From NCBI GenBank assembly GCA_013180625.2, contig SNVD02007596.1, positions 1-64,000 on the forward strand: a stretch of 64,000 bases of DNA, read 5' to 3'. A program made the position numbers and the translations under genes. The stretch is from Boswellia sacra. Lineage: Eukaryota; Streptophyta; Magnoliopsida; Sapindales; Burseraceae. The notes below the pieces were generated by a model. The model was not told the origin of the DNA and made no database searches. It worked only from the letters and a program-made list of their open reading frames with translations. Below are positions 34,002 through 45,000 of this stretch, in pieces (position 1 is the stretch's first letter; the number at the start of each line of letters is the position of its first letter).

Positions 34002-34545
34002 TGTCACGAGCTTAGAGGTTTGCGCAGCACGCTCATGCGGCACTTAGGTAACTTGACTCAAAAGTTGCTAAGTAAGCCTTGATGCTAGTCTTCTCGCTCA
34101 AGGAGAAGAGATGATCGTTGAGCCGAAGAGCCTGTAGGCAAAGAAGAGAAAAGATGGAGACAAGTATTGCTAAGCAAAATAGCTTTGTATTACACTAGAG
34201 AACTCTTTACAATGCTTGGATTTTTGTGGATTTGTGGATTCTGTGGATGATTTACAAATGAGCATTTGAGGGGTTTATATAGTGAACCACCTCTCAAATG
34301 AATAGCTAAGATCTAATGCATCTAAGGGTCCTAATTCATTCTTATCTACTAAATTATCTAGATATGTACAAGAGAATATTATCTACTAAATAATCTAGAT
34401 AAATACAAGAGATAATTCTAGAAGCTTATCTTGCTAGAGAATTCTAGAAAATGGGCTTGGGCTTTGGCTTTAGCTTTCTAGAAGCTGGGCCAAGCCTCTA
34501 GCATATTTGGGCCACTTTAGCAAGTAAATTGGGCGGGTCCTGACA
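34002..34545 (-). repeat. 5' LTR of the chromovirus
   Basis: 544 bp, co-linear with 29915-30452. TATATAAA on the minus strand at 34281-34274. It keeps CpG sites that are TpG or CpA in the partner. Confidence 0.9.
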
Positions 34546-34809
34546 TTATGGTTGATTTGATCAATCTATTTAAGAAAAGTATATTTTTATTTATTTATTG
34601 TTTTTAATAGTTAGATAATGTGTGTGTATATATATATATAAAATAAAAATTTATTTATTAAGCTTATAGTTGACTTGATCAATCTGTTAAAGAAGTGTAT
34701 CTTTATTTATTTACTGCTTTTCATGGTTAGATAATCTTAATCATTTTTTTCGTTAAATCCAACGGTTACCGATTGGTATCGGTAATACTGTAATAGAAGT
34801 ATTTTAAAT

Positions 34810-34987
34810 GAGCAATGCTATATTTCAACTTTGTACCTTAAGTAAGGTGACTGTTGACATGTCAATATAAGTAACTTACCACATCAGGCCTCTTAATTAA
34901 ATTAATTTACTATATATTAACATGTCAACAATTACATCACTTGAAATACAAAGTTATGATATCAACTTTGTATATATAGTATTACTG
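34810..34987. mobile_element. MITE with long TIRs and 9-bp TSD (Mutator-like)
   Basis: 178 bp flanked by ATTTTAAAT on both sides (34801-34809 and 34988-34996). The left arm reads GAGCAATGCTATATTTCAAC, and the right arm, reverse complemented, starts CAGTAATACTATATATACAA. Both arms then share 'ACTTTGTA', 'AAGT' and 'TGTTGACATGT.AATATA'. A 9-bp duplication is the Mutator-superfamily hallmark. Confidence 0.75.
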
Positions 34988-35074
34988 ATTTTAAATATGT
35001 TTGAAAATAAAGGGGGCACCGACGATTTTTTCAAACCTCATAGGGCAAACAAATTATTTTCAACTAGTAGGTAT

Positions 35075-37047
35075 TGTTGACGTCGATTTTTTGTCAAACA
35101 GATAAGTTACACGTGGAGGGAACTTAGAGAATAGCAGCTGATGATCCCGTAAAAAACAGAAAGAGAAAATGAACGTGAAGGGAGTGATGGCGGTGTTGCC
35201 AGTGAAATCACTCCAATGCTCAAGTCAGATTTCTAGAAGTGGCAGAGGAAACTAATAGGCTCTAATGTTTAATTTTTGTCGTACCTGGCTTGGGAACAAT
35301 GTGGGCTATCAATCCTGAAGTAGTATTGGATTAGGTTGTTTCCTTTGATGAGAGTTATCTATCAATCCTGAGCAGTCTTATCTACCTTGATATTAAGTTT
35401 GTCATTCTTATCTTTAAAGTTATCTTTACTTGAAAGTAATGCTACTTGGCAACACTTATCCTTTACCTTATTAGCTTTACTCATGGGCCTTTATCCATGG
35501 GCCTTTCACTCTATTTTGTGGGTTGGACTAGGGTTGGCAATAGGGCGAGGCGGGTCCAGGGCAGCAGGTACCCATCCCCACCCCGTTGAATTTTTCTTAC
35601 CCTACCCTGCCCCGTCGTCCTAGAACGGGGCGAGGCGGGGCAAAATTTTAAAGAGGAGACGGGCCCTGCCCTGCCCCACCCCGCCCCGCCCAATTTAAAT
35701 TTTATTAAATTATTTATCTAAAATATAAATATATTTATAATAATTATTTAAAAATTATAAAAAAATTATATTCAATCTACTTCATTAAAAAAAAAATCAT
35801 ACATACATCTATGAAATTTTAAAATAACATAAATATAATTTATTCTTAATCTAAAATAAAATACATATACACATGATAAATATCCTAAAATATTTCATAA
35901 CAAATCTAATTATTCGACAAGTATTAAAAGTAAAAAAAAAAGTTAATTTATATTAGATAAAAAAATCTTTTTATAAATTTTCATTTATATTTGTATTGTA
36001 TAAGCTAAATAGTGATTGTATTTAAACTTAAAAGAGCTAAAGTTAATTTATATTATATAAAAAAATTCATTACTCATAAAGTTTATGTAAGTTTTCATTT
36101 TATTGGCATTATGCAAACTAAATGGTAATTGTATAAATTACTTATATCATTTAAAAAAAAATAGTTACTACTAATTACCATTTGATTTTATTAGTAATAA
36201 TGTTATATACTCTATTAGAAATAATATTAAAAGTGTATTATTGCTTGTAAACTAGTTAATTGACAAATTTTCAAATAGTTGATAATACAATTAAATAATT
36301 TTTCAATAGCATGTTGATTTAATTTCAATATAATAATAATAATAAATGATTGACATTTACCAATTAATTAACATTATATATATTTATAAAACATTAATAA
36401 TTTAATTAATTAATTTAAATAATGATCAATCATATATTAAGGTTATAAGATTGTTTTTATCATATTTCTATTTACATATTTAGAAAATAATATATTGATT
36501 ATAGTAAAAGTATACATTTTGGAAATAATCTTATTAATATTGTAATAATTTAATTAATACTTAATAATCTATATCAAGATTCTATATATTATACAAATTT
36601 AATTACTATAAAATACAAATATTTTATTTTGTCATTATAACATGATTAAATTGATGTTAATATACTAAAAGATGTTAATTATTAACTAAAATGTTACTTT
36701 TGTCAAAATATTTGTATTGTTTGTAAAATTATGAAGAATTCACATAAATGAAAAAGTTAACAAATATAACCTAAAAAATTCTCAACAGTCCTAAAATTTT
36801 AAAATTTTACAAATACATCCCTATATTTTGGTGGGGTATGGCGGGTCAACGGGTCCAAGGGGTTGGATCCGGACCCAAACCCACCCCGGCTGGGGCAAAA
36901 TTATTTTGCCTCAGACCCACCCTAAACTAGTTTTGGGGTGGGTCTTGCCCCGCCTTCCCTAGGTTGGACTAAGAGGCTGAAAGCATTTATTCCTCGTAAT
37001 GGGCTATGAAGATAATAAATTATTATTATTATTATTTGGTACAAACA
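35075..37047 (-). repeat. 3' LTR of element E (split)
   Basis: About 532 bp of LTR sequence once the 1433-bp insertion and one copy of its 8-bp duplication are removed, close to the 511 bp of the other LTR. Confidence 0.85.
35529..36961. mobile_element. hAT-like non-autonomous element 1 (in E LTR)
   Basis: 1433 bp flanked by an exact 8-bp duplication GGTTGGAC (35521-35528 and 36962-36969). The termini TAGGGTTGGCAA and, from the right, TAGGGAAGGCGG form imperfect TIRs. GC-rich subterminal blocks (GGCGGGTCC, CCCCGCCCC) enclose a very AT-rich core with no transposase frame. The uninterrupted site GGTTGGACTAAGAGG remains at 40965 in the partner LTR. Confidence 0.92.
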
Positions 37048-37189
37048 GCTACCCCCCAATCCCTTAAATTAACATTTTGTCAACCTTAGGGGATTTTACA
37101 TCTTTGTCGAAGAAGTCCTCATGAAGATTTACTTTATTGTTCTTGGTAGCTAAATCTAAGCTTTGTCTCTTTGGTACGAAGCGGAGTTA

Positions 37190-38475
37190 ATTTTATCTCT
37201 GTATTTAACTTATAAATCCTTCTCTTGTTTTTGCAGACTTAACTTTTGTGTCCTCGGACTTAACTTTATCTCTGCACCTGGTTTTGAAGTTATCTTTCGA
37301 GCTTTTCGGAGTTAACTTTGTCTCTAGAGTTAACTTCTAAAGCTTTCTCTTGTCTCTGCAGACTTAACTTTTGTATCCGTGGACTTCACTTTGTCTCCGT
37401 ATTTAGTTACAGAGTTAACTTTTAAGCTTTAGCGAATTAACTTTTGTCTTCAGAGTTAACTTCTAAAGCTTTCTCTTGTCATTGCGAAGTTAACTTTATC
37501 TCTGTATTTGGTTACAGAGCTAACTTTTAAGCTTTGCGATGTTAACTTTTTCTTAGTAATTAACTTCTAAAGCTGTATCTTGTCTCCACAAAGTTAACTT
37601 TTGTCTCTGCAAGCTTAACTTTATCTCTGTATGTGGTTACGAAGTCATCTTTCAAGCTTTGTGGAGTTAACTTTCTCTACGGAGTTAACTTCTAAAGCTT
37701 TCTCTTGTTTATGCAGACTTTAACTTTTGTCTCTGTAGACTTAACTTTGTCTTCATACTTGGTTACAGAGTTACCTTTCAAGCTTTGCTGAGTTAACTTT
37801 ATCTTCGAAGTTAACTTCTAAAGCTTTCTCTTGTGTCTGTGGAGTTAACTTTTGTCTCTGCGGACTTAACTTTGTCTCCATATTTGGTTACGAAGTCATC
37901 TTTCAAGCTTTGCAAAGTTAACTTTTCTCTGAAGTTAACTTCTAAAGCTTTCTCTTGTCTCCGTGGAGTTATTCTAAAGCTTTCTCTTGTCTCTGTGGAC
38001 TTAACTTTATCTATGTCCTTGGTTATGGAGTTATCTTTCAAGCTTTGCAAAGTTAACTTTGTCTTCGGAGTTAACTTTCAAAGCTTTCTCTTGTTTTTCC
38101 GAACTTAACTTTTGTCTCTGTGAACTCAACTTTGTCTTTGTACTTGGTTACGAAGTTATCTTTCAAGCTTGTGGATTTAAACTTCTAAAGCTTTCTCTTG
38201 TTTTCACCGACTCAACTTTTGTCTCCACGGACTTTAACATTATCTCTATACTTGGTTACGGAGTTATTTTCAAGCTTTACGGAGTTAACTTTGTTTTTGA
38301 AGTTAACTTTCAAAGCTTTCCCTTGTCTTTACATAACTTTGTGTATTTGGTTATGGAGTTAACTTTTAAGCTTTACAGAATTAACTTTGTCTTCAGAGTT
38401 AACTTCCAAAGCTTCTCATCTCCGCGAAGTTAACTTTTGTCTCCGCGGACTTAACTTTGTCTTCATATTTGGTTC
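37190..38475. repeat. Irregular ~105-126-bp tandem array in element E
   Basis: About ten units built from 'ggagttaacttctaaagc', 'tttctcttgtctctg', 'cagacttaacttt' and 'ttggttacggagttatctt'. Successive 'ttctaaagctttctc' landmarks are at about 37335, 37461, 37565, 37690, 37816 and 37940. The hexamer GTTAAC recurs many times. Short frames in it are repeat artefacts. Confidence 0.85.
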
Positions 38476-38479
38476 GCAG

Positions 38480-39000
38480 TTATCTTAGCTTTCTCAGCTT
38501 CTATTTCTTCTCCAACACTAGGTGCGGAACTAATTAAGCTTTCTCAACTTCTATTTCTTCCCCGATATTAGATGCAGAGTTAACTTAGCTTTCTCAACCT
38601 ATATTTCTTCTTCGACACTAGGTGTGGAGTTAACTAAGCTTTCTCAGCTTTTACTTCTTCTCCGGCACTAAGTGCGAAGTTAGCTAAGCTCTCTTAGCTT
38701 CTTTTTTTTTTTCTAACACCAAGCTTTTTTAGCTTCTTCTTTGTAGGCTAATACAAAGTTCTCTAAAGACTAACCTCGGTTGTTTTTCATCTTATTCTTA
38801 ATATAGAGCTCGATAATTTGTCTTTTTTTTTTTTTTTGACAAATCTTAGTTGTCTTCTTATTCTCAATGCAGAGCTTAGTAATCTTTGTTTGAGACAAAC
38901 CTCGGTTGGCCTCTTTCTCAAAGCTTGTCTGCCTCTTATTGTCATTGCTTTGCTTCTCTGTGCCTTTATTTTTGAACAAACGCTTTACTCTTGTCTTACT
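38480..39000. repeat. Secondary ~60-bp repeats in element E
   Basis: Four units with 'agctttctcagcttctattt' and 'cttctccaacactaggtgc' (38480-38720). They are followed by two or three units with 'gacaaacctcggttg..ctt..attctcaatgcagagct' (38760-38930). Confidence 0.7.
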
Positions 39001-39493
39001 TGATGTTTCTAATCTTGTACATTAAATTTAGGAAGCTGAAACATTTATTGATGATAGCAAAGTCCTTTATATTGATTTACCAACAATATCATATGTTGAA
39101 TCCTAATTTTGAAATTTCTTAAAAACAATGACTTCTAAGTATTAAAGAAGAGCTTTCTACTGATGTGAAAACTTAAGTGCTTTGCGATCATGATTGAAGC
39201 AGTACTAATCCATCTAGGCCCTTTAATATTTTTTTTTTTTTGTTTCAATCATGCCTAAATCAAGGCTTAATGCTTTTTAAAAGCATTTTCTCTTGGCTTC
39301 CCTTTTTTATCTACTAGGCACAATAAATCTTGATTTCCCACTTATGTGAATAGTTGCTCTACTAGTACATTCAAGGTACGTATTTAGAGAATCTACTCTA
39401 TGGAAGCATAAGCCTTTGTGCATTCTGCTACTCTTGTGTTAGCCTTGTTCCTCATTCCTTTTTCTTTTCTCACCTTTTATACTTGACCCTTGG

Positions 39494-40490
39494 TCAGTAT
39501 TCATTTTTTGCATTCATCAGCTCATCAATTGAGTATTTATGTGACCTGGCTGATAACTCAATGAAGGTCCTCGAGAGATTCTTTGTTAATGAGTAATGGA
39601 ACCCGCCTAGTCGGAGTTCGGCCATTATTGCTGTCAATGCTATAGCGTCAGTACAGTTCTCAATCTTTACCTCCTCAGCACTAAAATGAACTATGTATTG
39701 TTTCAATAACTCATCTTGCTCTTACTTTAGCAAGATAAGGTGTGTAAGTGGTAACCGGTGGTCTCTCGCTTCTACAAATTGCCACACGAACACCTCGTTT
39801 AATTGTGCGAACGATGATATTGTTCCCAGCTTTAGTTTTCTATACCACCTACGAGCGACACCAAAGAGGGTCAAGGAGAACGCCTTGCACATAGTTGGTC
39901 CTGTAGCACTTTGTAATTCCATCCAAGACTTGTATTGTTTTATTTGTGGCATTTTGAATTTTAGAGGAAGATCCGCTTCTAAGATTCTTGGGTAAAAAGA
40001 GGTTCGATCTCCTCTAATAATAGATCTGTCGGTCCTCTAATTTGCATGTCATCAAGTCATTTTTTCAATCTGGTGACCTCTCGTTCTAGTCCTCTTAGCT
40101 CCATGGTATAACTTCCCTCTTCTATCGTGCGAGCTTGCTGCCTCTCTTCCAAGTGACTTCGTAATTCTCCTGTATTTCTCCTCGAATGTTCCTCATGGTG
40201 ACTACCTTTTGCCTCTTCTCCTCCTCGTTCGCTTCGACAATCTCTCGAATTGTTTGTGTGACTCATTTCCTTCTCCAGCGTGAACTGTGTTGCGTTGTTC
40301 GTCTCGTTGTTGTTGCCTCTGGATATACTCTAACACAGTATTCGTGTTTTGTGTTAAAGTCTCCACTTGCTGCTCCAAATCAACCCTTGGACCACCATGA
40401 CTTCATGGTCTTCTAGGGTGCTGTAGAATATTTGATCGACCTGGAATGGGTCGATCCTCCTGCTAGCTAATAGAAACTTTGTTTTTGATA
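39494..40490 (-). pseudogene. Decayed gag of element E
   Basis: The capsid region reads KQYKSWMELQSATGPTMCKA and RRWYRKLKLGTISSFAQL at 39952-39722. After a stop it continues KQYIVHFSAEEVKIENCTDA and AELRLGGFHYSLTKN at 39706-39494. This is the Ty3/gypsy retrotransposon gag pattern (PF03732). The charged N-terminal part (RSERGGEEAKGSHHEEH) lies at 40266-40057. Stops and frameshifts divide it. No zinc knuckle, protease or RT follows. Confidence 0.75.
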
Positions 40491-40540
40491 GAGTTATAGT
40501 TTTAGCAACAAGGTTCCTTTTTCCACAGACGACGTCAAAC

Positions 40541-41051
40541 TGTTGACGTTGATTTTTTGTCAACCAGATAAGTTACACATGAAGGGAACTTAGAGAATAG
40601 CTGCTAATGATCCTATAAAAAACACAAAGAGAAAATGAATGTGAAGAGAGTGTCGACGGTGTTGTCGGCGAATCACTCTGATGCGTAAGTCAGATTTCTA
40701 GAAGTGGCAAGGGAAACTAATAGGCTCTAGTGTTTAATTTTTGTCGTACCTAACTTGTGAGCAATGTAGGCTATATATATAATTAAGTTTCGTAGCTTAG
40801 ACAACCTTCCTGAAGTAGTATTGGACTAGGTTGTCCCATTTGATGTGATCTATCCATCAATATTGATCATTCTTATCTACCTTGATATTAAATTTATTGT
40901 CCTTGTCTTTAAAGCTATCTCTATTCATAGGCTTTTGTCCATGGGTCTTTCACTCTGTTCTGTGGGTTGGACTAAGAGGCTGATAGCATTTATTTATCGT
41001 AATAGGCTATGAAACTAATAAATTATTATCATTATTATTTTGGTACAAACA
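40541..41051 (-). repeat. 5' LTR of element E (intact)
   Basis: 511 bp, TGTTGACGTTG to GGTACAAACA. It carries the empty hAT site at 40965-40972. Just outside its left edge the minus strand reads GTTTGACGTCGTCTGTGGAA, a PBS-region-like stretch. Confidence 0.85.
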
Positions 41052-41166
41052 TGTCTCAATACCCGCATCCGCTCAGCGCTGAAGCAGTGGTCTTTTGAGT
41101 TGTTCATCTCACTTTCTCTACCTAATACATTATATAACACTAATTATATACAGGTTAATTTACTGA

Positions 41167-41710
41167 GGGCACGTTTGTTTTACGTAAAACACGGGATATT
41201 ATTGTGATAAAGACAAATCCCATGCTTGGATGAGTTCTGAATTGTATTGAGTTGCACAACTCTCCGTATAAAGGGCGCATGATTTAGCGGAAAGTCCCCT
41301 TGGGCTAGCACCGGAAAAGAGAAAATTAGATAATTTAGGAGTATTTTAAAATATTATTTAAACAATTAAATTTCAATTAATAATTAAATATTAAAAAATT
41401 AATAAAAATGTTTATATAAACATTTATGATATTAAATATTACAATATTTAAGAAAAAAATGATAAAATATATTAAAATGATTAATTAAATCTTTTATTAA
41501 ATATTAAATATTCAAAAAAATTATTCTCAATTTACAATTTTTTTAAATTTAATATAAAAGTTAATCTTTTCTAATTTAATCTTTTACGATATACAGTATT
41601 ATTATATTTACCTGATATGGTGACAAACTAAACATATTATAAAATTTATTTAATCTCATATAATGCATAATTACAATTATATAATTCTATACAGGACATC
41701 AAACACACCC
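41167..41710. mobile_element. Possible AT-rich TIR element
   Basis: The left end reads GGGCACGTTTGTTTTA; the right end, reverse complemented, reads GGGTGTGTTTGATGTC. The 544-bp core is AT-rich and non-coding. No clear target duplication, so this remains tentative. Confidence 0.35.
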
Positions 41711-42048
41711 TTAGATTGTTAGATTCTCTTGTTGAGTTGGTCATTTTTATATAACGTCCAAAGAACGTTTGGTATTAATTAATTATTCACATTAACATGA
41801 GACAAACTAGAATTTTCACTTGCTTTAGATCATTATAGTGCTCTTTTTAATATTTAATAGATCATTGTGAATCCGGCCCATATACAGTCTGATATTCAGA
41901 ACGATACTATTTTGAGAAAGACGCTTTGTCTAAACAGGCAATAAACTCAGTGGCTCCTCCCAAGCAAAAACGGAGCCATGCTTAACCTAATCTATGATAC
42001 AATTTGTAACCTTCTAAACAAAACAAATCACTTCATTCATTAAGATAA

Positions 42049-45000
42049 TTACTCAACAATCCTTTCCATCTTCATACTACCTTCATCCAAAATTGTCATT
42101 AGCTTCCTTTTCTTGGACAACTTGGTTGGATTTTGATATCCATTTAGCTCATCTGTAAACTGAGCAGCTGTTCGAAGCCGTAACTCTTCTAAGCTCTCAC
42201 CTTTTTTTGCTCTCTCTAGCACCTGAATTGCAGCAGCAGTCATATTTTGTTATCTGGTCATATACGGACGATGTGAGAGAATTGTATTTCTAGAAACTAG
42301 TACAAAACTTACCAGATGCCGGCCATAAAGATGAGTATTTGAAAGTGCTTGAAGCGCATTTTGTGCCTCTTGCTTTGTAATGTACTCAACAAATGCAAAG
42401 CCTCTATGATTTCCAAACTTCATTGGCAGCCTTAAGCTTTTGATCTGCAGAGAAAGAAGAAAGTCAATAAAAGAAAAAGCATGTGCAGTTCAAATATATG
42501 CCTCGAACATCATTCATATGAATCTCGAGGCCTAAAAACATTTATTGTTCATAAATTTTAATGAAATGCATCGAGTATAACAACCTGGCCAAATGGGCTA
42601 AATAGCTGTCTCAAATCTTTCTCTGTTGCCTCAAATGCAACATTTCTCACAAGTAATTTTGTTGAGCTCCTGTCCTTCTCACCTTTTCTTGCCACTATTT
42701 CATCCTTCTTAGCATGACATAGTTGCAATATAAGCGCATGCCCATCCAAAATAGTTCCCTAAGAGAAGACATGAAAATATGGAAAAGTTGACTCATGTTT
42801 TCAAAGTTTCAAAACAATATACTAGTGACATTAATCAAAGCATCAGGTAAATCACCTGTAAATCTCTGCACACATTCCTTGCTGTCTCCGCAGAATCAAA
42901 CTCTAAAAAACCAAAACCCATAGAAACATTCTTTCCATTTTTCAAATGCTTCTTTATCTAGAAAGGAAAGACCAGGAACGTAACATGAGAGAACAAAACA
43001 ACCAACAAAATCGCGGATTAGGTTTAAAAGAACCAGATAATTACCTTGACACTTAGAATCCTTCCTTCCTTTATGTGTTCACTAAAATGCTTTCTCAAAT
43101 TCTCATCAGAAGTCTTAAAATTCAGGTTCTTGACAAATAGAGATCGTGACTGAAACATAATAGCCAAGCGAGCAACAGATAAAAAATCCATATAAATAAT
43201 GAAAAGCTGAGGCATTTAAAAATAAATAATAACTAAAATCTGAAGATCTATTAACCCAAAAAAAAAAAAACCTTCAGGTTAACCAATTTGTCATCAAAAG
43301 CACAAACATCATGAAACATGAACAACAAATCACACCAAGTAGTAGAGAATGTGAAAACAAATTATAATAAATATGAATAAGGCAGGTGGAATCCAAACTG
43401 ACTGGTTGTTCCATTAAGTCTATGCACGTTTAACACTTAACCTGCCTTGCCTCAAGTCATTTTTTTGCAGGTGAGTTGTTGGTCGTTGGTCAAGAAATTA
43501 CGCCAAGCGCTTGTGTTTAAGGCTTACAAAAGAGTCACTTCAAATGTGGGTTTTAACTAAAAAACCCTAAATAGTAGTTTTAGCTTTTACCAGAGAAATT
43601 AAGGCAAACCCCATCTCCTGTTGTTTGCAGATCTGGAGGGATAATAATTAGACAACCTGGTCGAAATGAACAAAGAAGCAAAGAAAGAGAACCATTCTAC
43701 CCATATTGAAGCAGATGAAAGAGTGGATAGAAAGAAGTGACAGAAGCGTATCAAAACCTATAAGTTTGGCCTCTGTCAAGTAGAAGTCTGTGTTTTAGTC
43801 TGTGTTTTCCAGGTGAATATCAACCCATTTTTGCCTCCTGTTTTGCCAAAGAATTGTATGTGTGATGTGTCTTCTGCTAGTCTGTGTTTCAATCTAGTTT
43901 CAGGCTAGCCCTGTTCTGTAATCCGTCCAAACAAACTAAATTTCAGGCCTTCAGTATAATGAAATTATCTATAGGTTATTGACTCATTCTAAACATGTAG
44001 TGACATCAGTGGTTTCTATAAAAAATGTATAAAACAGAGACAAAATAATAGACACCTAAAAGGCTCAACAATACTAAAACAAACTAGCAATGAGTGGCAT
44101 TACCTGCTAACCAGGAAAAAAACGATAATAATAAAATTTTAAAATATATATACATATTTATAACTTCTTTGCACAAGTACAGGGACCAAAAAAGTAAGCA
44201 TGATGTTCATGTAAATAGAAGCTTTAAAGTAACAAAAGGAAGAAGAACCCTCTGCAGGAAGACTTTTTATTTATTGCCTAGACGTGCAAACATGTTGCAC
44301 AAATGGATAAACAGCGTGAAACAAAAGTGAAGAAAAAGCCGCAAACCTCAACTCTGTCAGGATCAAGATCTGCATCTGATATTCCTTCCAGTTTTTGCTC
44401 TAGAATCATCCTCTTGGCATCATGTTCACCAACAGCTGTATTACTTTTTCCATCATTCTCAAAAGAGGAACTTTGAGAAAGAATATTACCAGGAGCCCAC
44501 TCCAAATACAAAGGAACACCCCTTCAGCATAGAAGGATATAAACTTCAGAATACTGTCAAATGCTCTCTGAGTTGCTAACATACACTTCTTACGTAATGT
44601 CATTACAGAATGTCTCACATTTAATGTTTATATCTACTACTATTACAAAAAGGAATTCTTTAGAAGTTTTGAATCAGAAATCTTAGACAGTTTGTTCGTT
44701 TAACCCTTACAATATGAAGATCTTCTTGTCCATGTTCTAATCTAGATATTGGGAAGTAATTGGTCATCTTTACATGGTTCAAAATTTCAAGTCATTTAAC
44801 GATAACCTAGAAATAAAAATAAACTTACTTGTAACGCTTGTAAGCTAAACCTTTAAAAGCTGCAGCAGCTTCAGCTGATTCGAGAAAAACCACCTGAATT
44901 TAACAACGGAAAATGATTAATGAACCAGTTAGCAATCATTTATATAACTAAACTACTCCCATCACTTTGTTACACTTTCAGCACTAAAAACCTTCAAGTT

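Larger units (their letters stand above)
29915..34545 (-). mobile_element. Chromovirus (Ty3/gypsy) with RT-RNase H deleted
   Basis: LTRs (29915-30452 and 34002-34545) start TGTCA and end TGACA. PBS TGGTATCAGAGC at 33988-33999 is a perfect initiator-Met type. Polypurine tract GGTGGGGGAGGA lies at 30453-30464. Minus-strand gag, protease, integrase and chromodomain are present but the reverse transcriptase and RNase H core are missing. TTAT flanks both ends (29911-29914 and 34546-34549). It needs enzymes in trans to move. Confidence 0.92.
29852..34740. repeat. Pre-existing ~120-bp tandem duplication split by the chromovirus
   Basis: One copy lies at about 29860-29914 joined to 34546-34635, and the second at about 34620-34740. 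Shared landmarks are the (TA)n run, 'aatttatttat', 'agcttat', 'gttga.ttgatcaatct', 'tttatttattta' and 'gttagataat'. The chromovirus sits inside the first copy at TTAT, so the second copy shows what the empty site looked like. Confidence 0.7.
35075..41051 (-). mobile_element. Element E: gag-only Ty3/gypsy retrotransposon with tandem-repeat body
   Basis: Two direct LTRs: 35075-37047 (split by a hAT-like element) and 40541-41051. Both carry TGTTGACGT at the left and GGTACAAACA at the right. Minus-strand order is 5' LTR (right), decayed gag (about 40490-39494), non-coding DNA dominated by tandem repeats, polypurine tract (reverse complement of GCTACCCCCCAATCCC, 37048-37063), 3' LTR. No protease, RT or integrase is present. 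No matching 5-bp target duplication was seen (GGTAT against TGTCT). Confidence 0.82.

Noticed and set aside
37811..38433. Frames of 79-124 codons in the GTTAAC-rich region
   Set aside because: Repeat-derived readings on both strands of the element E tandem array.
35070..41056. Target duplication for element E
   Set aside because: The flanks GGTAT and TGTCT do not match, so none is reported despite clear LTRs.
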